Shown here: one piece after another, positions 1 to 8,816 of the stretch
How positions within the stretch are numbered: the first letter of the stretch is position 1
Layout of the letters: every line of letters begins with the position of its first letter
IMG/VR virus record: IMGVR_UViG_3300025669_000196
Coordinates: 1-23,651 of that record
Origin: a virus
DNA: 23,651 nt
Direction: 5' to 3' (one strand)
Translations under genes and position numbers: made by a program
The notes under the pieces: generated by a model
The model's input: only the letters and a program-made list of their open reading frames with translations
Database searches by the model: none
What the model was told of the DNA's origin: nothing

Positions 1-45
1 TATTTAAGCAGCAAACAAAGCCATCCTATATTTACCGGTGCTTAT

Positions 46-1419
46 ATGATCGACTGGCATGAAACGCTTATTAAATTTGGTTACAACCAGCAGTCGCTTA
101 TTGGTAAAAGACCAAAGGTAGTGTGTAAATGTGATTATTGCCACAAAAAACGAGTGATCACAATCAGGGTAAAATCACGTATAAAGGACGGGCAAATGTC
201 GTGGGTTTGTCCGTCCTGCGTCGGTAAAAAAAGATCAAAAACCATCTCTGCTCAAATGCGTGACAATTGGACAAACCCAGATTATCGGGAGAACCAAATT
301 GATAAAAAACAAAGCGACGGTTATAAACTAACCCAATCTACAAAAAGCAGACAGAGATGGGAAAACCCGGAGTACAGAAAACAAATAGAAACTGGTATAA
401 ATATTACAAATTATATTCAAAAATCGCGTACACAGTTTAAACAACAATTTAATTATTCGTCAACAACATTTGGAAATTGGTCTGATAAAATAAGCATTGT
501 TTGTAATGCCTGCAACAATCACATAAATATTAGCCCACAAAAGCATATCGAGCATGGATATTGCCACAAATGTGGTATATCTGGTGGACAACGTGAAATC
601 GCAGAATATCTAAACACCGTAGGTCACCAACCAATCATTAATGATAGAACACAACTTGATGGTCTTGAGTTAGACATCTTTCTACCCGCCAACCGCTTGG
701 CCATCGAATTTCATGGTATTTACTGGCACTCGTATGACGTAAAAGAAACGCCAAAACAAAAGAAACGACACCAACTAAAAGCACTGAAAGCGGCGGATGC
801 TAACATTACGTTATTGCAATTTTTCGATTTTGAATGGGATAACCATCGAGAAATCGTACAATCAATGATTAAAAATAAACTCGGTTTATCTAAAAAAACC
901 AACGCCAGAGATTTTAAAGTCGCAGAAATCCCGAACAAAATTGCCGCCAAATTTTTCACCGACAACCACATCCAAGGACACAGAGTCGCAAAAACAACCC
1001 TTGCCTTACTAGATAATGATAATATAATGATGGCAGTATCATTTAGTAAGGCAAAAGATGGTTATGAAATCATCAGAATGGCAACAAAAATCAACCATAT
1101 AGTACGCGGTGGTGCTAGTAGATTATTAAGCCACTTCAAGCAAGAACAACTGTGCACATACGCGGATCTTAGATATTCGTCCGGCAACGCATACGCAACC
1201 TTAGGCTTTAAAAAAATTAGCACCACACAACCAGGATATTTCTATACTAAACAAAAAGGAGTTAATTATCAGATTTTATCGCGACAACAATGTCAAAAAC
1301 ATAAACTAAGCAAACTCCTTGGCAACTCATTTAACCCAGAATTAAGTGAAGCTCAAAACATGTTTAATCATGGATATAGGCGTGTATGGACTGCTGGTAA
1401 CTTATACTTTCAAAAATAA
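46..1419 (+). CDS. Free-standing homing endonuclease, EDxHD (Vsr-like) type with zinc ribbons
   Basis: Probable site-specific DNA endonuclease that spreads itself by homing. The N-terminal part has two Cys4 zinc-ribbon candidates: C27/C29/C32 with C55/C58, and C153/C156 with C173/C176. Between them are repeated W-x-NPxYR motifs. Residues about 205-265 match the Vsr-like EDxHD nuclease core of phage homing enzymes: ELDIFLP, then AIEFHGIYWHS, then an H-rich helix and TLLQFFDFEWD. The C-terminal part (TYADLRYSSG, GYFY, RQQCQKHKL) is the conserved tail of this family and is shared with the enzyme at 11134-12984. It lies on the plus strand just upstream of the CAP gene. The reading frame is open back to base 1 and there is no clear ribosome binding site before ATG 46, so the true start may lie outside the window. 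Family assignment is confident; the target site is unknown. Confidence 0.85.
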   Translation: MIDWHETLIKFGYNQQSLIGKRPKVVCKCDYCHKKRVITIRVKSRIKDGQMSWVCPSCVGKKRSKTISAQMRDNWTNPDYRENQIDKKQSDGYKLTQSTKSRQRWENPEYRKQIETGINITNYIQKSRTQFKQQFNYSSTTFGNWSDKISIVCNACNNHINISPQKHIEHGYCHKCGISGGQREIAEYLNTVGHQPIINDRTQLDGLELDIFLPANRLAIEFHGIYWHSYDVKETPKQKKRHQLKALKAADANITLLQFFDFEWDNHREIVQSMIKNKLGLSKKTNARDFKVAEIPNKIAAKFFTDNHIQGHRVAKTTLALLDNDNIMMAVSFSKAKDGYEIIRMATKINHIVRGGASRLLSHFKQEQLCTYADLRYSSGNAYATLGFKKISTTQPGYFYTKQKGVNYQILSRQQCQKHKLSKLLGNSFNPELSEAQNMFNHGYRRVWTAGNLYFQK

Positions 1420-1438
1420 TACAAAGAAGGATCAAAAA

Positions 1439-1954
1439 ATGACTGGACTATGGCGACGACGAAAACCCAATCCGAATCCCACACCAGACAAACCGGTGCC
1501 CTCACCAAATAACCCAACCAAAGTACCACGACAACTACTCAAAGCCCACAACGAAGAACGATCAGGATTTGACATACGTGGGTTGTATCTAAGTCGTTCG
1601 CTATGCCAAGTAGCCCAAGCACATGCTCAATGGATGCTTGATAATAAAACAATGTCCCACACTGGCGAAAACAAATCAACAGTTGGAACACGAGTACGAA
1701 ACGCTGGCTACACCGCCGTAGCTGTGGGCGAGAACATCGCACATGGTTATAGTACTATAGAATCAGTTATGAAGGGTTGGATGAATTCTAGTGGGCATCG
1801 ATCCAACATTTTACGCCCACAATATATCGAATGTGGTCTCGCACAAGTTGATGATTATTGGTGTGTAGTCTTTACCGCACCACCACTAATCGGCGATAAT
1901 TCCACTACCAAACCTCAATTACTATGCCCAACCCCGCTTGAATCACCAGACTGA
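1439..1954 (+). CDS. CAP-domain (SCP/PR-1/YkwD-like) protein
   Basis: A 171-aa protein. A basic, proline-rich N-terminal tail (about residues 1-30, with PNPNPTPDKP) precedes a CAP domain. CAP signatures are visible in order: HNEERS, an LCQVAQAHAQWM helix, MSHTGEN, GENIAHG, a W-x3-SGHRSNIL motif and a final CGLAQ/WCVVF strand. The His/Glu residues of the usual CAP tetrad are present. No signal peptide or membrane segment is seen, so any export would go through lysis or the virion. I chose ATG 1439 because AAGGA lies 8 bases before it; a longer in-frame start at 1346 would overlap the upstream endonuclease. The gene sits 19 bases after that endonuclease on the plus strand and converges on terL with a 21-base gap. 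The role is unknown; a tail, lysis or host-surface function is only a guess. Confidence 0.85.
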   Translation: MTGLWRRRKPNPNPTPDKPVPSPNNPTKVPRQLLKAHNEERSGFDIRGLYLSRSLCQVAQAHAQWMLDNKTMSHTGENKSTVGTRVRNAGYTAVAVGENIAHGYSTIESVMKGWMNSSGHRSNILRPQYIECGLAQVDDYWCVVFTAPPLIGDNSTTKPQLLCPTPLESPD

Positions 1955-1975
1955 CCCTTCCAACCTGGGGCATTT

Positions 1976-4900
1976 TTATCCATCTTTTCTATCATAATAG
2001 AACTTATTGGGTACAACAATAGGACCACCTTGGCTCATTGGTATACCACCCAATTCCATGGTGAAAGCATCTATGTGTCGTTGAGCCGAAACATCAGGCA
2101 ACTCATCTGGTGCCAACTTCATAGGCATCATTAAAGACGGCCCGCCCTGATCGGCAAAAGTTCTTTGTTGTGCAACTTGCCCAGCATCAGTAAGAATTAC
2201 TGGCCCAGTCTGGCTTGTGAAATCACCATTGCTACCCACTGGAATTAGATTACCAGCATCCACGACAAAAGCATCAGACGTACCAATCAAAGCCAAGCCG
2301 CAAGCGATTACAAGATCGTCGAAGTTGCCAGCACCATCTTCAGCCTCGGTCTTATTCGTATCCCGCCCAGTCCTATCACGCTTCCGAACGTACGTTTGGA
2401 ATTGCTTCAAAAGACGAGTACTGAATATCTTATAGCCTTCACCATCCTTTTCAGAGATGAAGTCCTGCAAGAATTTATTCAAAGTCGGCTTACTGGCCTG
2501 ACTAGTAGAAAAGCCGTACTGGGAAACCTTCAATGCTCGTTGTGTCTTCGAATTACCGGCTGTTGGTTTATCGTTGATTTCTTTTTTACGCCAGACCCTT
2601 GGGTACATGGTGTCAAAGCGAAGACTATCGATTAAAGTATCACCACCATTATTCCGTTCAATCACCGCCAAAGCAGAATTATACCAGCGGCCAATTCTGT
2701 CAATATACTTGACTAATTCTCTTGGTAAGCAATGAGCCATAAACTCGGCAACTTGTTCCATCGTATCAACATCGAAAACTTCAATCGCACTATAATCACG
2801 GCCCTTACCGGTCGCAATATCAACACCCATCACGTAAGCGTGGGCCTTGGTCCCATGGTCAATAACCACGTTCCCACGGCGTTTTGTTGGACTAGCAACA
2901 ACCGGCGTTTCCCAAATCCAAAGGCCCTCGTCTGGGTCGGTGAAGTCGAAACTGAGGTCTTCAACTAAGCCGCTAACTGGGTGCACATAGGTTTGGTAGC
3001 CCTTAACCTTTTGGACTGGGTCTTTGATTGTCGTTTGGACTTGGGCCAACACTTGCTTCGTTAGAATAGTATGGCCAGATCCAACGAACGACGCCATAAT
3101 TTCCTGGTCGAACTTCCAAGCATCACCCTGTTCTTGCAGAGCATCATACTGTTCTTGTAGCCATGGCGACCAATATGGGCCGAATTTGTCTATTTCGTGT
3201 CTGTCGACGCACTTTCGGATCCCGTCGCGAGGTGCAATCCGCTTCATTTGTCGTGATAGTGGGTCTTTGTATTCGATTTTCCAGTCCATATCCCACCAGT
3301 TGACCATGATGGGATTGAAACCGTTTATTCCAGCTTCAGCATCAGTCCAGGTGGACCAGTACCAATTACCAATTCCATTAGTCTGGTGATGTACAAACGT
3401 ACATCCAATGAACGAATGTCCATTTGGTATGGTAAAATCCATTAATTCCGATTCTGAATCCATTATTTCTACTATATCATCATAATAATAATCAGAATTC
3501 GCCAGTTGTTTAAGTATATTATAGCTACCATAATGCCGTTTATTATTTGGTACTCTACTCAAAAAAAATAATACAAGATCTTTAGAAAGCTTTTGGTTTT
3601 TTCGGTTTTTTCTACCAAATAAAACATTATTTTGAATCCCACACAAATTCATGTCTGTTATTGACATTTGTGCTTCTATTCTAAACTTTCGCACTAGTTC
3701 AACAGCATGTGGGATATATTCTATTGATGGTCTTGTGTTAATATAATTTTTTTGCTTTCTAGCTAAACCAAAACCAATTCTTTCATAATATTTCCTTGCT
3801 TCCCCAGATCTAATCAACAATCGCCCGTGTGGTAGGCATTGAGAAACATATGACCTATTGTTTAAATTAAATTCTTTTTCATATGCACCACGCCATTCTT
3901 CTTTACAGATTATTCCAAAATTCGATAACAATTGCCTAACTTGAACCAATAATTCAGAAGATGTTGATACTAAACCAACTTCACCATCCCTTTTCCTACT
4001 AAAACCATCGCCATCAAATAATCCCATTAAATAATGTCTTATGACGTTGGCAGAGCACTGAAACAACCGCTTGGGTATTTGTTTCAACGGTGCCTTACAT
4101 CTTTCAAACCCAATCCATTCTAAAAACCTATAAACCCCGGCGGAATTATTACAATCCATCGAATATGGTTGTTTTTTGCGAATTGTGAATTTCCAACCAA
4201 ACTTATTATTAAGAAATTTCTCCCTGATTTCAAGGTCGCCGCTAGCAACATTAATCGACGAGCTAGTTAGGCATCCTTCGGCTGTTATAACACCCAATAA
4301 ATAAGCCAATTCTCCATCTATAGTATCAATCCGCCAACCAGTCTTATCATCAACATAATCTAGCTTATCGTTATTGCCAAAAATAAATCGACCGCGTTCT
4401 ATTGGCAAATAATCACCAACTTTGAGATCGGTGGAATATGTATAATCTATCTCCCCAGTATTCTTAACCGATAATATTCTATGGGTTGTGGAAACTTCAG
4501 TTTTATATCTTCCCCTAGTTGTAATTATTTTGGTTGCTTCTTTTGGCCTTTTATAAAATTTTGTTGGTTTTTCTAAACCATCCCTACCTAGTACTTTAGG
4601 ACCATTGTAATCAGCATGATAATAACCCTCGTCAAACCCATCATACTCGTCTGGTTCTAAATCCTTGATCTGGCATAGACCATTCTCTGTCCAGATATAA
4701 GTATCTGGGGCAACACAAGTGCTGATGACGATGACGTTACCACCATGTTGCAATGTTGGCCAACCAGCCGCCCAAAGTGTGTCCATACCATTAATAAATG
4801 CAGATTCATCGATAATGTTCAATGATGAGGCGTTCGATCGGAGGACTTCCGGGTGGGAGGTGAGTGATTGAATTCTGGAACCATTGGGGAAAATGATCTC

Positions 4901-6295
4901 ATGTTCATTTTGCTTAACTGGTTTCCAAACTTCTTTCATCCATGGTGGAAGATGCTCATAGAGAAAAACAACATGGTCCCGCAGGAATCCCATCGCATCT
5001 TCATTACGACGGGAGACGATAAGAATTGTCTTATGCGGGTGGAACATGGCGAACCAGGTCGCGAATGCCCCAGAAATCTTTGAGATACCTGAATTATGAA
5101 CAACAGCACCATCAACAATATAGTTATTGTGTGGTGGGACTGATATATCATAAACTTTTGCAGTTTCACCTTTTTGGGTGATTCTTTTTATTTCGCCCTT
5201 TTTCCGATTAAAAAAGAAACCTTTGGTTATTTCTTTTCTAGGTTTTTTATTAAATATTCCAATATTTTCAACAAACAATTTAAAATCGGTGCCTCCATAT
5301 ATTCTTAATTTAGGCATCGATTGTTCTGTCGCCGGGTAAACCCTTGAATTAATACCAAATCGCGACAATAATTGTTTAATTTGATGCAACAAACGCATTG
5401 ATTCTTGACCAATGCCAACTTCATTGCAATTGCCGCCTGAATACCACCCATCGGCGGCAAACAATCTGTTTAGAAATAATGCTATAGAATCGTTTTCCCA
5501 GTCAAAAACAACATCTGGTATCTCTTTTTCTTCTCTAGTTTGCCCAGCTATTCCAAGGTCTTCAACCCATTTCCAAAATATCTTATTAGAATAATATATT
5601 CTATACGATGTTATTTTACCATCTTCATCCCTATTATGTGGTTTAATTGGTCTGCGTAAACCAAATAGCTTCGCAAAATGCTTTTGGTACTCTAACAAGT
5701 ATCTCCAACATGTGTTAGTAAAATGGCTTTGGTTACTGTTACCATAATAACCGTCACCAATCATATAACCTAATAATATTGCTTCACTTTCATTAGCAAC
5801 AAACCCTGTTCTTGGCCAATCACAGACTTCTAATAATCTATCATCGGTTGTTAAATTTTGTGCTTCTATTTCACCACCATATGTGAAATAATTATGATCT
5901 AGAGTCGCGACTGAGGTATGGCCAGTTTTTGATTTGACCTCACATACTTCCATTTCACCATTGTCGAAAGTCTCTTGAACTGGGACTATATCCAGCCTTT
6001 GGGTTTCATTATTGAATGAATATACCAGATCACCTTCTCGAATCAAATCAATTCGCCGGGGACCTGTTGGTGTCCATACCATTTGATCACCGCGAAAACA
6101 CTGTCGGCATTTTCTGAAAATGTTAAGCCTATGCTTACGGAAGCATGTGATAGCGTGTTTTTGATAGGTGAATGGCTCGAATGGTAGAACACCGGCTGAT
6201 GGGTGTTTCAGTCTACCAAAGTTGGCGAGGAACCACGACACGGATTGTTGCGATCTCCGGATGATTTCTTCTTGTTGTGGGCTCAGATTAGCCAT
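1976..6295 (-). CDS. terL: Terminase large subunit (T4 gp17-type) carrying two inteins
   Basis: ATPase-nuclease motor that pumps DNA into the prohead. The 1439-aa precursor contains inteins at residues 66-401 and 527-971; removing both leaves 658 aa, near T4 gp17 size. Extein motifs: Walker A region RKCRQ/SGISK (split by intein 1), Walker B LNIIDESAF (D496, E497), coupling motif IST/TNG (split by intein 2), and an RNaseH-fold nuclease with GVDIATGKGRDYSA, VIERNNGG and NFDDLVIA acidic residues. The start ATG overlaps the upstream HAD gene by 8 bases, with a purine-rich GAAGAGAAAA as ribosome binding site. The gene ends the minus-strand unit and converges on the CAP gene. The family assignment is firm. 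The intein boundaries come from junction motifs and extein continuity, which restores T4-like motifs at both joins. Confidence 0.95.
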   Translation of the reverse strand: MANLSPQQEEIIRRSQQSVSWFLANFGRLKHPSAGVLPFEPFTYQKHAITCFRKHRLNIFRKCRQCFRGDQMVWTPTGPRRIDLIREGDLVYSFNNETQRLDIVPVQETFDNGEMEVCEVKSKTGHTSVATLDHNYFTYGGEIEAQNLTTDDRLLEVCDWPRTGFVANESEAILLGYMIGDGYYGNSNQSHFTNTCWRYLLEYQKHFAKLFGLRRPIKPHNRDEDGKITSYRIYYSNKIFWKWVEDLGIAGQTREEKEIPDVVFDWENDSIALFLNRLFAADGWYSGGNCNEVGIGQESMRLLHQIKQLLSRFGINSRVYPATEQSMPKLRIYGGTDFKLFVENIGIFNKKPRKEITKGFFFNRKKGEIKRITQKGETAKVYDISVPPHNNYIVDGAVVHNSGISKISGAFATWFAMFHPHKTILIVSRRNEDAMGFLRDHVVFLYEHLPPWMKEVWKPVKQNEHEIIFPNGSRIQSLTSHPEVLRSNASSLNIIDESAFINGMDTLWAAGWPTLQHGGNVIVISTCVAPDTYIWTENGLCQIKDLEPDEYDGFDEGYYHADYNGPKVLGRDGLEKPTKFYKRPKEATKIITTRGRYKTEVSTTHRILSVKNTGEIDYTYSTDLKVGDYLPIERGRFIFGNNDKLDYVDDKTGWRIDTIDGELAYLLGVITAEGCLTSSSINVASGDLEIREKFLNNKFGWKFTIRKKQPYSMDCNNSAGVYRFLEWIGFERCKAPLKQIPKRLFQCSANVIRHYLMGLFDGDGFSRKRDGEVGLVSTSSELLVQVRQLLSNFGIICKEEWRGAYEKEFNLNNRSYVSQCLPHGRLLIRSGEARKYYERIGFGLARKQKNYINTRPSIEYIPHAVELVRKFRIEAQMSITDMNLCGIQNNVLFGRKNRKNQKLSKDLVLFFLSRVPNNKRHYGSYNILKQLANSDYYYDDIVEIMDSESELMDFTIPNGHSFIGCTFVHHQTNGIGNWYWSTWTDAEAGINGFNPIMVNWWDMDWKIEYKDPLSRQMKRIAPRDGIRKCVDRHEIDKFGPYWSPWLQEQYDALQEQGDAWKFDQEIMASFVGSGHTILTKQVLAQVQTTIKDPVQKVKGYQTYVHPVSGLVEDLSFDFTDPDEGLWIWETPVVASPTKRRGNVVIDHGTKAHAYVMGVDIATGKGRDYSAIEVFDVDTMEQVAEFMAHCLPRELVKYIDRIGRWYNSALAVIERNNGGDTLIDSLRFDTMYPRVWRKKEINDKPTAGNSKTQRALKVSQYGFSTSQASKPTLNKFLQDFISEKDGEGYKIFSTRLLKQFQTYVRKRDRTGRDTNKTEAEDGAGNFDDLVIACGLALIGTSDAFVVDAGNLIPVGSNGDFTSQTGPVILTDAGQVAQQRTFADQGGPSLMMPMKLAPDELPDVSAQRHIDAFTMELGGIPMSQGGPIVVPNKFYYDRKDG
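3383..4717 (-). mobile_element. TerL intein 2 (445 aa, LAGLIDADG endonuclease, Gln-terminal)
   Basis: Cis-splicing intein at precursor residues 527-971. It begins CVAPDTYIWTENG; block B is YKTEVSTTHRILSV. The LAGLIDADG helices are YLLGVITAEGCL (Glu in the acidic position) and YLMGLFDGDGFS. The C-terminus is HSFIGCTFVHHQ followed by +1 Thr, so the last intein residue is Gln rather than the usual Asn. Removal joins VIVIST to TNGIGN, restoring the T4 gp17-type coupling motif after Walker B. The endonuclease part closely resembles that of the sigma-factor intein at 9267-10553. Confidence 0.9.
5093..6100 (-). mobile_element. TerL intein 1 (336 aa, LAGLIDADG endonuclease, in Walker A)
   Basis: Cis-splicing intein at precursor residues 66-401. 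It starts with Cys (CFRGDQMVWTPTG, block A). Block B is the TSVATLDHNYFTY segment. The two LAGLIDADG helices are LLGYMIGDGYYG and FLNRLFAADGWY, each with an intact acidic residue, so the endonuclease may be active. Blocks F and G are VYDISVPPHNNYIVDG and AVVHN, followed by +1 Ser. Removal joins KCRQ to SGISKISG, rebuilding the terminase P-loop region. The ATPase should therefore be inactive until splicing occurs. Confidence 0.92.
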
Positions 6296-6659
6296 TAAGT
6301 TTTCTCTTCAATCGTGTTAATGCTTTACGCAACCCAGGCCATCCTACTGCTTTGTTGTCCCAGTATTCATCTGCCATGATTTTATCGCTTGTATCGGATG
6401 GTTGACTGGGATTTTTGTTGATATGGTCGAATGGAATATCGTATTCTTCAAACCAGTCTTTTATTCGTTTCTCATCGCCCCTACACGTGTTGATGACGAT
6501 TGTGATGGGGAGTTTTCTTACTTCCTTCATTACTTCTTGAGCGTCTTCCATCGGCTCAGGAATTTCATCTGTGTGGTGGTCTTGCTCTTTGGCTAAGGTG
6601 CCGTCGAGATCCACAGCCAGTGTGAATTTTCGGTCTTCGGCTATTGTTTGTAGTCGCAT
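6288..6659 (-). CDS. HAD-superfamily hydrolase/phosphatase
   Basis: A 123-aa single-domain HAD phosphatase. Motif I is AVDLDGTLA (nucleophile D17, acid/base D19). Motif II is VINTCRG (T58). A Lys/Asp motif III-IV region follows, with DKIMADEYWDNKA. The segment with FDHINKNP resembles small HAD proteins of the BT0820 type. Substrate unknown; phage HAD proteins of this size often act on nucleotides or nucleic-acid ends, but nothing here proves it. ATG overlaps the stop of the 253-aa gene by one base (TAATG) and the gene's own end overlaps terL by 8 bases, so the three are translationally coupled. An early-gene-like enzyme between the terminase genes is unusual for T4-type order. Confidence 0.85.
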   Translation of the reverse strand: MRLQTIAEDRKFTLAVDLDGTLAKEQDHHTDEIPEPMEDAQEVMKEVRKLPITIVINTCRGDEKRIKDWFEEYDIPFDHINKNPSQPSDTSDKIMADEYWDNKAVGWPGLRKALTRLKRKLNG

Positions 6660-7420
6660 TATACCAAGTCCTCATCGATCAATTCGGATAATCTACGTAT
6701 GGCTTCTTGTGGATTTTTCCACCAATCACCACCCATGCCAAATTCACCTGTGTCTTCTTCTTCATCGTCTTCTTCTGGTTCGACACGACCAATCACCTGT
6801 TGGTTATTCACATTGGTGCGACCAAATAATGATTGAAATCGACCAAAATCATCCCCTTGTAAAAAAATAGCAGCTTGTTCTTGTGGGACTTTCACCATTT
6901 TGACTGGTATTGTCACTAGGACTTGGCTTGCCATAGCATGTTGGCCACGCCCTTCTTTTTCAGACGCAACCACTGACCCTAAAGTCTTTGCTATAGAAGA
7001 CAAAATAAATATCAAATGCTCTCTACTATGATTATGCTTGTGGGCATGTGGGGTTTCTTCCCAATTTTCACTATCAAAGTCATAATAATCACCGGTATTA
7101 ATTATATGCCCGGCATCATACTGCGATATGACTTCAATTGCCTTCTCCAAGTTTTCATCACTTAATGTTTTAGCATTCCTCACATCTGTGTAATTCAAAT
7201 TCATTTCGAACGGTAAATCAATAGCTTCCGGAGCCTCAAACATATAGAGGTTCGCATCTGGTGACCCCGCCGCGATTTTTTTGCCCCAAGTGCAAAATTC
7301 AGTCCCATATTGTCGCAGGGCATCTGTCCCATCCCTAGTCGCCGGAAAAACAGCAACACTTTGCATGGGGTAATCAACCACTTGCTCTTCATCGGTATTC
7401 AAAAAAGTATAGTATCGCAT
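6659..7420 (-). CDS. Hypothetical protein, 253 aa, acidic C-terminal stretch
   Basis: I do not recognise this protein. It has no signal peptide or clear membrane segment. A His-rich patch (HAHKHNHSREH) sits near residue 125. A strongly acidic linker (EPEEDDEEEDTGEF) lies near residue 220, before a short C-terminal helix ending LSELIDEDLV. The start ATG has a good AAGGTG ribosome binding site 6 bases upstream. It is encoded between probable terS and the HAD/terL pair in one tightly overlapping unit, so a role in packaging or virion assembly is possible. This is inference from position only. Confidence 0.75.
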   Translation of the reverse strand: MRYYTFLNTDEEQVVDYPMQSVAVFPATRDGTDALRQYGTEFCTWGKKIAAGSPDANLYMFEAPEAIDLPFEMNLNYTDVRNAKTLSDENLEKAIEVISQYDAGHIINTGDYYDFDSENWEETPHAHKHNHSREHLIFILSSIAKTLGSVVASEKEGRGQHAMASQVLVTIPVKMVKVPQEQAAIFLQGDDFGRFQSLFGRTNVNNQQVIGRVEPEEDDEEEDTGEFGMGGDWWKNPQEAIRRLSELIDEDLV

Positions 7421-7428
7421 TATACACC

Positions 7429-8067
7429 TTAGTCTAAGCCACCGCTTGGCCCCGGTCTGCTAAGAAGCTCGTCTAACTCAGCACCTGAGGTTTGTAAGTT
7501 ATTGTTTTGAATATTAATGCCCGCTTTGGTTGCGGCGATCATTTTGGCTACGCCTTCCATCACTTTGACAGCGTTGCCGTTGATGTTCGCTTTTACTTCG
7601 ACGGCTTTGACTAACCCATCGACATACATCCGTGCCGGTATTTTATTGAGGGTGTGGGCATCTGTGCATGCCTTTTGTAGCATGTTGATTACATCTTGTG
7701 CTTCTTGGCGATCTGAGCGGCAGGCTTGAAGCACTTCTTCAGCCACCATGTCCATTTTGTCGAGGTATTTGCCAACTTCGGCTGCTTCTTCTTCAATGGC
7801 TTCTACTTCTAATGGGTCATAATCATCACCGTCAAAAACGCGTTGATCTTTAATTTCGGAGACTTCATCAATAGGCCGTGCCACTTTTTCATCACCGGTT
7901 ATTACGGTGTTTGTTACCGGATCAATGGGCTCCGGTTTGGGCTCCGGTTTGGGCTCCGGCTCAGATTCTTGAGCTTCAATTATTTCTTCTTCGCTTGGCA
8001 GAAATTCGTCCTGCTCGTCAAGCTGGTCAAGAAGATCTTTCAGTTCATCATCTATTTCTTTGGACAT
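7429..8067 (-). CDS. terS: Probable terminase small subunit (T4 gp16-like)
   Basis: A 212-aa protein. The N-terminal 90 residues are very acidic and contain a PEPKPEPKPEP spacer made by a short DNA repeat. The second half is helical and resembles the T4 gp16 core: an MYVDGLVKAVEVKANING helix, then a KVMEGVAKMI helix, then NIQNNNLQTSGAELDELLSR, comparable to the NIQN...DLMDEF tail of gp16. This fits a small terminase, which forms a ring that recognises DNA and stimulates TerL. It lies upstream of terL in the same orientation, although two genes separate them. ATG is preceded by AGGTGAT and overlaps the upstream gene by 16 bases. The match is by eye and weak in the N-terminal half; another virion-assembly protein remains possible. 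Confidence 0.6.
   Translation of the reverse strand: MSKEIDDELKDLLDQLDEQDEFLPSEEEIIEAQESEPEPKPEPKPEPIDPVTNTVITGDEKVARPIDEVSEIKDQRVFDGDDYDPLEVEAIEEEAAEVGKYLDKMDMVAEEVLQACRSDRQEAQDVINMLQKACTDAHTLNKIPARMYVDGLVKAVEVKANINGNAVKVMEGVAKMIAATKAGINIQNNNLQTSGAELDELLSRPGPSGGLD
7924..7966. repeat. Short tandem repeat encoding Pro-Glu-Pro-Lys spacer
   Basis: The 12-base unit GGCTCCGGTTTG (plus strand) is repeated about two and a half times. Inside the probable terS gene it encodes PEPKPEPKPEP on the minus strand. It forms a rigid proline-rich linker between the acidic N-terminus and the helical core. Copy number could vary between relatives by slippage. Confidence 0.7.
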
Positions 8068-8816
8068 GGATCACCTAGAAGATTGCAGAAATTAGATAGC
8101 CAATCGCGGTTAATACCGGGCTTGCTCATCAATTTGACGGCCATAGTCCTAATAGTATTATAGTCTTCCACGTCAGCCAATAGCTTTTCATCGATCGGTT
8201 TGCCAATATTCTCTTGAAAGAATTCAACGGCTTCTTTCAGACTATTGGGCATCGTGCGTTTTTGGGTACGTGCACTATGGCGATGCCCCGATTTTCCACC
8301 GTGTTGCATTTGTGTGCGATCCGCACGTTCACGCTTAGGTTGTACTCTATCGGCCATTGTGATATCTTGAGCACAATGGCCATCTTCATCTTGATGGCTT
8401 CGAACAGTATCTTGAGCGTGATTCACTCGTCTACGCACACGATCCCTGGCCGATTCTGGAGTAGCCTCTTGGATAAGACGATTGAAATCGTCGGCGGTGG
8501 CTGTTTTCGACTCAATCTTAGTTAGAAGAAGAGAGAAAGTCGCAAATTTAGGTGTTCCCTCAACCGAGCCACCTCCCTCTGTCTCGCCCTTCATCTCAGC
8601 TTCTAACTTTTCTAGTCGATCGTAATAATCATCGCCTTCCTTGAGATGAGCCCAGGCTATCTTACCGGCATCATCCTCTGAGTCGGCAACCTTCGTTTCA
8701 GGGTCGTCATGGTGCTCTTCCATTTCGACCTTAACGCCCTTTTCAAACTGGTCTACAGAGAAAGATACTTCTTCCCAGTCGATCCCAATTTTCTCGCCTA
8801 TTGCTTTCGCATCCAT
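8052..8816 (-). CDS. DUF5661-like protein, 254 aa
   Basis: The N-terminal 75 residues resemble DUF5661: a short helix with IDWEEVSFSVDQFEKG, then HHDDPETKVA and KIAWAHLKEGDDYYDRLEKLE, ending in the typical HL-E-xx-YY-x-L pattern. The middle (about residues 115-190) is rich in Arg, His and Asp and looks disordered. The C-terminal 60 residues form a second helical segment. No catalytic motif is seen and the function is unknown. GGAG sits 8 bases before the ATG. It lies between the sigma factor (54-base gap) and probable terS (16-base overlap) in the minus-strand unit. DUF5661-like domains occur in phage proteins and some bacterial proteins, without a settled role. Confidence 0.75.
   Translation of the reverse strand: MDAKAIGEKIGIDWEEVSFSVDQFEKGVKVEMEEHHDDPETKVADSEDDAGKIAWAHLKEGDDYYDRLEKLEAEMKGETEGGGSVEGTPKFATFSLLLTKIESKTATADDFNRLIQEATPESARDRVRRRVNHAQDTVRSHQDEDGHCAQDITMADRVQPKRERADRTQMQHGGKSGHRHSARTQKRTMPNSLKEAVEFFQENIGKPIDEKLLADVEDYNTIRTMAVKLMSKPGINRDWLSNFCNLLGDPCPKK

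Noticed and set aside
396-403. TATAAATA, identical to the T4 late promoter consensus
   Set aside because: It lies inside the endonuclease coding sequence, in an AT-rich stretch, with no gene start suitably placed downstream.
1346-1438. Longer N-terminal extension of the CAP protein
   Set aside because: It overlaps the end of the upstream endonuclease in another frame, and a good ribosome binding site supports ATG 1439.
1924-1977. ATGCCC...GGGCATTTTT as a terminator between the CAP gene and terL
   Set aside because: The stem is six pairs with a loop of about 38 bases; not a convincing intrinsic terminator.
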